The position numbers were made by a program, and so were the translations under genes. 18,148 bases of DNA from a candidate division WWE3 bacterium (GTDB lineage Bacteria > Patescibacteriota > WWE3 > 9FT-COMBO-53-11). The stretch spans positions 1 through 18,148 of the forward strand of contig JAUXIZ010000006.1 in the NCBI GenBank assembly GCA_030620855.1, read 5' to 3'. This document shows, piece after piece, positions 13,310-18,148 of this stretch; within the stretch, counting starts at the first letter, position 1; every line of letters starts with the position of its first letter. Below the pieces are notes generated by a model, which made no database searches, was not told the origin of the DNA, and saw only the letters and a program-made list of their open reading frames with translations.

Positions 13310-14255
13310 TTTTAACCCTAAAGCTTTGACCCTTGCGGTTTTAGTTGGCTTGGGGAGCTTTGCTCTTGGATCCTTTCTGGAGCGGGTGTTTGCGGCCGGT
13401 TTTTCACTGGACTTTTCCTACTGGATGAGGTTCATCCCCTTGGTTTTGTCGTTTCTTTTTACCGTCTCGTTTTTGACTGTGCTTTCCGTGACGGCAAGTA
13501 GGATTTGGCGAGCAGGAGGTTACGCGCTTGGGGTTTTGGGGTTTGGACTGCCGTTTTTTATCGCACCTCAGGCGGTTTCGATACCGCTTCATTTCGCGTT
13601 TTTATTGCCGTTTGTTTACCTTGTCGCTCTTTTGGTATTTAACTTTGAGGCCCGGCGCATGACGAAGGTGTATAGCGTTTTTGCCGCGTGGATGTTTTCC
13701 AGAGTGTACAACAGGTTTTTCCTGTTCTTTGCGATCGCGGTTGGTGTTTTGGTCTATTTTTCTTCCCAAGTTGCTCCGGATTCAAGATTTGAAGTTCCCG
13801 AGGGCGTGCTTGACCCCGCGCTTGACATGATCATCGAACGAGTGATCGGGCAGGTGGGGTCCGATCTTGGTACGGAGCAGTTTGGTCAAGAGCAGTTTTT
13901 GGAGGAGCTTAAAACGAGCGGTCTTCTGGAGGTTCTGGAACAGCAGTTTGGAATTATTATCGACGCGGAGGATATCACCTCAGCTAAAGATTTGACGGAA
14001 GGATTAAAAGAACCTCTCGCTCAACAGCTTACCGCGGATCTTGAGGGATTTGTAGAAGATTTCTTGGGTCCGTACCTTCCGTTTCTTCCGCTTTTTGCCG
14101 CCGTCGGTGCGGCTCTTTCCATGCTCTTTCTTTCCCCCGTGTTTAGCATCCTTTCGGTTGGTCTTTTCGGCGTTTTTTATCGAGCCCTTGTTTTGGTAAA
14201 GTTTGCCCGCTTTGAGGAAGAAACCCGTCAAGTTCCCGTTTTAAAAGTTGATTAG
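13272..14255 (+). CDS. multi-pass membrane protein, operon partner of rmuC
   Basis: A 327-residue protein without a recognised family. Five hydrophobic helices occur before residue 166 (about 18-42, 52-75, 81-99, 104-125, 146-165). A long acidic, Gln-rich loop (166-268: QVGSDLGTEQFGQEQFLEEL and following helices) comes next, then two closely spaced helices (about 270-310) and a charged tail. The loop is predicted to be amphipathic helices and may lie outside the membrane. The ATG at 13272 lies inside the rmuC frame, giving a 38-base overlap. An AAAAGGAG stretch lies downstream of that ATG and does not serve any in-frame ATG. Co-transcription with rmuC is likely; a joint function is not established. 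Confidence 0.7.
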   Translation: MELLKGVKESNHSFNPKALTLAVLVGLGSFALGSFLERVFAAGFSLDFSYWMRFIPLVLSFLFTVSFLTVLSVTASRIWRAGGYALGVLGFGLPFFIAPQAVSIPLHFAFLLPFVYLVALLVFNFEARRMTKVYSVFAAWMFSRVYNRFFLFFAIAVGVLVYFSSQVAPDSRFEVPEGVLDPALDMIIERVIGQVGSDLGTEQFGQEQFLEELKTSGLLEVLEQQFGIIIDAEDITSAKDLTEGLKEPLAQQLTADLEGFVEDFLGPYLPFLPLFAAVGAALSMLFLSPVFSILSVGLFGVFYRALVLVKFARFEEETRQVPVLKVD

Positions 14256-14312
14256 TTTCTCTAGATTTCCCGTGCTAGGATAGGAGCACTAAATCCAGAA
14301 GGAGGGATACCC

Positions 14313-14822
14313 ATGGTTAACTCGTGTTTTCACGGGAGATTTTTGTCTTCTAACATCGAGTTTATGCACTCGACCAAAATCCCCTGCGAGCAGGCGGTTG
14401 TTTTCTTTAAACTTGTCAACAAGTTTTGGCAGAAGATTTGCCAAAGGTACGGTGAGGGATCGCCTGAGTTTTGGGTAATTCTGGATCACAACCCGCAAAA
14501 CCCGGTGATCGCCTCCTGCTCTGAGCACGGAGTTTATTTCAATTTAGGTCTTTTGCGCACAACGCTGACCCTGGAGGAAGATGTTGCTTCCCGTCTTATC
14601 GAGGAGTTGTATCACCTTCATGAGTGGCGTGTGCAAGGGATAGAGCCCAGTGCTTCGGTTTTGAGCGATGAGAATATTCAGCTCGATTATGCAAAGCTTG
14701 TGGAGTACTACTCGCGCGACTACAAGTATCGAGCGCTTAAGGTGTTGGTTGAGATGACCAACCATCCCCATTGGCAGGAGTTCCTTTCGCTGGTGGAGAA
14801 AAACAGGGAAAAAATAAGCTGA
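14313..14822 (+). CDS. hypothetical soluble protein with a strong ribosome-binding site
   Basis: A 169-residue protein that I do not recognise. It has no membrane segment or signal peptide. It has one of the best Shine-Dalgarno sites of the window (AAGGAGG, 14299-14305, seven bases before ATG) and a possible extended -10 (TG, one base, TAGGAT) about 15 bases further upstream. Its stop codon lies within a strong terminator. A helix at 90-105 contains EELYHLHEW with Glu97, Glu98, His101, His103 and Glu104. This could bind metal but is not a standard HExxH. Cysteines occur at 5, 25, 43 and 69 without pairing. It looks like a well expressed single-gene unit of unknown function. Confidence 0.7.
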   Translation: MVNSCFHGRFLSSNIEFMHSTKIPCEQAVVFFKLVNKFWQKICQRYGEGSPEFWVILDHNPQNPVIASCSEHGVYFNLGLLRTTLTLEEDVASRLIEELYHLHEWRVQGIEPSASVLSDENIQLDYAKLVEYYSRDYKYRALKVLVEMTNHPHWQEFLSLVEKNREKIS

Positions 14823-14850
14823 GGAATGCTTTCCTCAGCTTTTGTTTTTA
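14816..14850. terminator. bidirectional intrinsic terminator after the 14313 gene
   Basis: A perfect 11-bp stem AAGCTGAGGAA (14816-14826) with TTCCTCAGCTT (14831-14841) and a TGCT loop. On the plus strand TTGTTTTT follows; on the minus strand ATTTTTTCC follows. The TGA stop (14820-14822) is inside the stem. The minus-strand function implies transcription entering from 14850-15000. Confidence 0.88.
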
Positions 14851-14987
14851 TTCGGAGTCTTCCCAAACTTTCATTTCCACAGTAGTAATAGGTGTATCCG
14901 CAGGCCACGCCATCTTTGACAAACACGGCATCTTGCGGGGGAGTGTCTTCCGGCATTACAATACTGCAGGGCTTAATACGCAACTCT

Positions 14988-14996
14988 TGTTATAGT
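14988..14996 (+). promoter_or_regulatory. extended -10 promoter for the helicase-nuclease gene
   Basis: TG (14988-14989), one base, TATAGT (14991-14996), then seven bases to the ATG at 15004. The expected start of transcription coincides with the start codon, so the message is probably leaderless. No convincing -35 is present, as is common for extended -10 promoters. Confidence 0.5.
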
Positions 14997-15003
14997 TTTT
15001 TTG

Positions 15004-17826
15004 ATGGTTACACTTGTCGTTGCGGGTCCGGGGACGGGAAAGACAACCTTTATCACCAGCGAAATAAAGAAGCTTTTGGAAAAAGGTACCGACCCTTCCC
15101 AAATTCTTGCCCTTACTTTTACCGATAAGGCGGCAGAAGAGATGCTAGGGAGGTTGGATGAGGCAATGCCCTTGGGATACGAACCCCCTTGGGTTTCTAC
15201 CTTCCACAGCTTTTGTGATCGAATACTTCGCGAAAGAGGTTTGGAGGTTGGTTTAGATCCTGCTTACAAGATAATTTCGGACCCCGAAGCCTGGCTTCTT
15301 CTTAGGGAAAACCTTTTTGATTTACCGTTGAATTACTACCGACCGCTTGGTAATCCTTCCCGTTTTTTGCGGGCGCTCTTGGAGTTTTTCTCCCGGGCAA
15401 AGGATGAAGAGGTGACGCCAGATGATTACCAAAAGTGGGTAAAGGGATTATTGAATAAAGCCAAGGGTAAGGAAGAAAAAGCGGAAGCCAGGCGGCAAAT
15501 TGAGCTTGGCAAAGTTTACGCAGCCTACCAAAAGCTCTTGATTAAAAATTCTTACCTCGATTTTGGGGATTTAATTTCTTGGGCGATACAGCTTTTACGC
15601 CAAAGGCCAAGCATTTTGAAAGAATATAGGCAGCAATTTAGCTATATTTTTGTAGACGAATTTCAGGACACAAATTTTGTTCAGTTTTCTCTACTCAAGC
15701 TCTTGGCGCCAAAAAAGAACCCTCCTAATCTCGTTGTTGTGGGTGACGACGATCAAGCGATCTACAAATGGCGCGGAGCAAGCGTTTCCAATATCTTAGA
15801 GTTTAAAAAAGAGTATAAAGATGCGAAGATTAAAGTTCTCAACACTTCATATCGCCTTACTGATGCAATAGCGCAAGACTCGTATAAGTTAATTAGAAAT
15901 AATAACCCAGACCGTCTCGAGGCAAGGCTGAGAAATATTTCCAAAAAGCTCAAAACACTAGGAACCGGACCCTCTCCACAATTGCTATACACGAGATCAG
16001 CAGAAGCGGAAGCGGAGGTAGTTTTAAAGAAGATTGTGGAGATTATGAATCGCGAGGGGAAAGACTTCAAAGATTTTGCTATTTTGGCCCGCGCCAATGC
16101 ACATTTGGACCCTTTTGTTGCCGCTTTAAGGCGTCATGGTTTGCCTTATCAAGTGGTCGGCAATCGCGGGCTTTTTGAGCAAGAAGAGGTAGCGGCTCTT
16201 TTGGCTGTGCTTCGAGTAATTAAGGATCCCGAAGATGTAATTTCTTGGTTTAAAGTTTTGAATATTCCAAGTTTCAAAATAGGTCCCAAGAAAGTTCTAC
16301 AGCTCTTAAATAACGCCAAAAAATATAATACTTCCTTTGCCGAAATCTTAGAAGAAGAAAAAATACCGGTTTTAAGACTAATCAACGATCTAACGCGCGA
16401 TTCCTTCAAAGTTTCGCCGTCTCACCTTCTTTTCGATTTTGTGCAAAAAAGCGGTTATGTGGGGGAGTTTACAAAAACCCCTACCGTGGAAAACCAGCTA
16501 CGGGTGGAGAATATATCGCTTCTTTTCCAAAGAATTCATCAGTTTGAGGCAGAGGTTAAAGAGCCAAATATTTCCAATCTTGTTGATTGGTTGGACATGC
16601 TGGTTGAGGCCGGAGAGTCTCCAGCGCAAGCGGTTATTGAGGATGTAGATACGATAAATCTTATGACTGTACACTCGGCAAAAGGTCTGGAGTTTCCCGT
16701 TGTATTTATGGTTTCCTTGACTTCTGATAGGTTCCCAACCAGAAGACGCTCGGCCGCAGTTGAGCTGCCGGAACACTTCGTCAAGGAATTTAAGGTTTTA
16801 AACTCCTCAGCCAAAGATGATAAAAGTGTAGCCCGCATTGGGCATATGCAGGAGGAAAGACGGTTGTTTTACGTTGGGATTACTCGGTCGTCGGAAAAGG
16901 TGTTTTTGTCTTTTGCCCAAAATTACGGTGGTGTACGAGAAAAGCGTCCTTCCCCTTTTATTCGGGAGCTTGGGATCGAAGTTCCTCAAGAACCCGATGG
17001 TGTGTCGATTTTAATGCCGGAGGGTAATGCCCTTTCTGCTGACAAAAAACTGGAAGAAAAAATTTACGCACGGATCCCCAAAAAACTTTCTTACTCACAG
17101 CTTAACGACTATAAAACCTGCCCTTGGAAGTACCGCTACAAGTACATCCTAAAAATCCCGGCCCCGCCAACTCCGCCTCTTTCCTTCGGTATTTCCGTAC
17201 ATGAGGCCTTGAGGGAGTTCGAGGCAAGAATAATAAGGGGCGAAAAGCTCAAGTTAAGTGACCTTTTGAAGATGTATAATACCCATTTCTTGGAAGAAGG
17301 ATACAGGGACAAAAAGGAAAAATCGGCTTACAGACGCCGCGGGGAAAGGATGCTGCAAAACTTCTATCGAAGTTACAAAGACCGGCTTTTTCCGGCTTTT
17401 ATGGTGGAAAAGGGTTTTGAAATTAAGCTTGGTGGTAAGACGCTAACCGGTCGGATTGACAGGATCGGAAAAGATAAGGACGGGGACTTTGAGATTATTG
17501 ACTATAAAACCAGCGACCTCTCTACCAAAGACATTAAGGACTTGGAGAAGAAGGCCAAAAAGGATGATCAGCTTCTTATTTATTCCATTGCAGCGCGCGA
17601 AGCGCTGGGTGTTGATCCCAAAACTATTGGGTTTTTCTATCTTGACGGTGGGAAAAAAGTGCTGGTAGATCTTAAGGAAGAAGAGATTTCCAAGAGGAAG
17701 AAGGACATAGAAGATAGGATTAAGAAGATATCCAAAAGAGAGTTTGGCGCCACTCCTGGTCCCCACTGTACTTGGTGTCCGTTTAACAAAATCTGTCCGT
17801 CCTCCCAGGCGGATAGGTATCGCTGA
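15004..17826 (+). CDS. UvrD/PcrA-type superfamily 1 helicase fused to a RecB/Cas4-like PD-(D/E)XK nuclease
   Basis: A 940-residue protein combining a 3'-5' DNA translocase with a nuclease, as in the AddAB/AdnAB group that processes DNA ends. Helicase motifs are complete from I to VI: GPGTGKT (residues 8-14), ALTFTDKAAEEM, VDEFQDTN (Asp218-Glu219), VVGDDDQAIYKWRGA, LNTSYRL, TVHSAKGLEF (555-564) and EERRLFYVGITRS (about 618-630). The nuclease has His733, Asp819 (GRIDRI), Asp833 and Lys835 (IIDYKTS) and Gln856 (QLLIY). Cys706 plus Cys922, Cys925 and Cys931 form the four-cysteine iron-sulfur pattern of AddB and Cas4. The frame begins at Walker A: an in-frame stop (14974-14976) leaves no room for the usual Q motif. 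ATG 15004 is preferred to TTG 15001. No partner subunit is in the window. Confidence 0.93.
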   Translation: MVTLVVAGPGTGKTTFITSEIKKLLEKGTDPSQILALTFTDKAAEEMLGRLDEAMPLGYEPPWVSTFHSFCDRILRERGLEVGLDPAYKIISDPEAWLLLRENLFDLPLNYYRPLGNPSRFLRALLEFFSRAKDEEVTPDDYQKWVKGLLNKAKGKEEKAEARRQIELGKVYAAYQKLLIKNSYLDFGDLISWAIQLLRQRPSILKEYRQQFSYIFVDEFQDTNFVQFSLLKLLAPKKNPPNLVVVGDDDQAIYKWRGASVSNILEFKKEYKDAKIKVLNTSYRLTDAIAQDSYKLIRNNNPDRLEARLRNISKKLKTLGTGPSPQLLYTRSAEAEAEVVLKKIVEIMNREGKDFKDFAILARANAHLDPFVAALRRHGLPYQVVGNRGLFEQEEVAALLAVLRVIKDPEDVISWFKVLNIPSFKIGPKKVLQLLNNAKKYNTSFAEILEEEKIPVLRLINDLTRDSFKVSPSHLLFDFVQKSGYVGEFTKTPTVENQLRVENISLLFQRIHQFEAEVKEPNISNLVDWLDMLVEAGESPAQAVIEDVDTINLMTVHSAKGLEFPVVFMVSLTSDRFPTRRRSAAVELPEHFVKEFKVLNSSAKDDKSVARIGHMQEERRLFYVGITRSSEKVFLSFAQNYGGVREKRPSPFIRELGIEVPQEPDGVSILMPEGNALSADKKLEEKIYARIPKKLSYSQLNDYKTCPWKYRYKYILKIPAPPTPPLSFGISVHEALREFEARIIRGEKLKLSDLLKMYNTHFLEEGYRDKKEKSAYRRRGERMLQNFYRSYKDRLFPAFMVEKGFEIKLGGKTLTGRIDRIGKDKDGDFEIIDYKTSDLSTKDIKDLEKKAKKDDQLLIYSIAAREALGVDPKTIGFFYLDGGKKVLVDLKEEEISKRKKDIEDRIKKISKREFGATPGPHCTWCPFNKICPSSQADRYR

Positions 17827-17828
17827 GG

Positions 17829-17875
17829 TATAAAAGAAAAGGCTTCTGCTCCATCGGTGAGATGGACAGAAGCCT
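17829..17875 (-). terminator. terminator of the partial minus-strand gene at the right edge
   Basis: A long hairpin: AGGCTTCTG (17840-17848) pairs with CAGAAGCCT (17867-17875), and TCCATC (17850-17855) with GATGGA (17861-17866), with one bulged C and a GGTGA loop. On the minus strand TTTTCTTTTATA follows. The plus strand lacks a T-run, but the helix lies 13 bases after the helicase stop and might slow plus-strand transcription too. Confidence 0.8.
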
Positions 17876-17881
17876 GCACCT

Positions 17882-18148
17882 CTACTCGGTAAAGGTGTTG
17901 TTGGTGTAAACACCCTCGCCGAAGGTAGAATAGTCGGTGAGGAGGAACCAGATGCGCCATCTTTCTCCGTACTGGTCTCCGGTCCCCGTGACTACGTAAC
18001 CACTGTTTTTGACAGCGTCAAGTACCTGCTGTCGTTCACTAACGTCGCAAAGAACGAAATGCTTGAATTCAACTCCTATGTTACTTGGGTCGAATATGAG
18101 GACAGTTTCCCCTGCTCCATCAGGACTCCGATACTCTAATCCTAAATC
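17882..18148 (-). CDS. unrecognised protein, C-terminal 88 residues (5' part outside window)
   Basis: The minus strand is open from the right edge to a TAG at 17884-17882, giving 88 residues. It is followed six bases later by an intrinsic terminator in the correct orientation. The sequence is soluble-looking and mixed alpha/beta: a strand (ETVLIFDPS), a FKHFVLCDVSERQQVLDAV segment that looks like strand-helix, then aromatic strands (ERWRIWFLLTDYSTF) and a polar tail ending NNTFTE. I know no family from this fragment. Other minus-strand frames over the helicase end are shadows. The confidence that it is coding comes mainly from the terminator and the amino acid pattern. Confidence 0.6.
   Translation of the reverse strand, partial: DLGLEYRSPDGAGETVLIFDPSNIGVEFKHFVLCDVSERQQVLDAVKNSGYVVTGTGDQYGERWRIWFLLTDYSTFGEGVYTNNTFTE

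Noticed and set aside
14720..14983. 87-residue minus-strand frame
   Set aside because: It reads through the strong bidirectional terminator and into the end of the 14313 gene on the opposite strand; it has only a TTG start without a ribosome-binding site.
17443..17960. Minus-strand frames over the end of the helicase-nuclease gene
   Set aside because: They are antisense to conserved nuclease motifs and run through the terminator; only the frame ending at 17882 is consistent with that hairpin.

Overview
The window looks like a compact bacterial chromosome segment, most likely from a Candidate Phyla Radiation (Patescibacteria) genome, possibly Microgenomates-like. This is an inference. The signs are very short intergenic gaps (the longest is about 180 bases), overlapping genes, many small orphan membrane proteins, a short MetRS without a C-terminal extension, a mixture of Shine-Dalgarno and apparently leaderless starts, and divergent versions of core genes. 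UGA is used as stop. I see no CRISPR array, insertion sequence, phage gene or attachment site, and no stretch over 300 bases lacks a gene.

Left part (1-3777): a VTT/DedA-like membrane protein cut by the window edge, a small nucleotidyltransferase, an orphan Cys-rich protein, a histidine-phosphatase, a TFIIB-type zinc-ribbon protein, a two-helix membrane protein, an Hsp20 chaperone just downstream of tRNA-Cys(GCA), and a CcdA-type thiol-disulfide transporter. Several convergent pairs here are separated by hairpin terminators, two of which lie inside the neighbouring coding sequence.

Middle part (3784-12090): envelope genes. An orphan four-helix membrane protein is followed by a PEGA-PEGA-SH3b surface protein. 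A UbiA-family decaprenyl-phosphate phosphoribosyltransferase-like enzyme is divergent from a YdjM/DUF457-like membrane protein across a palindromic -10 element. A four-gene minus-strand operon follows: small membrane protein, metG, a GT2 glycosyltransferase, and a WecA/TagO-type polyprenyl-phosphate sugar-1-phosphate transferase with an N-terminal fusion. The UbiA, GT2 and GT4 proteins together suggest synthesis of a polyprenyl-linked surface glycan.

Right part (12155-18148): a 59-residue membrane protein, rmuC and a multi-helix membrane protein form a plus-strand operon. An orphan soluble protein with a strong ribosome-binding site follows. Then comes a 940-residue UvrD-type helicase fused to a RecB/Cas4-like nuclease with four cluster-type cysteines. 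The 3' part of an unrecognised minus-strand gene ends the window.

No complete new defence or biosynthetic system is evident. The best leads are the symmetric leaderless divergent promoter, the 9-residue insertion after the KMSKS signature of MetRS, the fused GT4 enzyme, and the stand-alone helicase-nuclease that starts at its Walker A motif.
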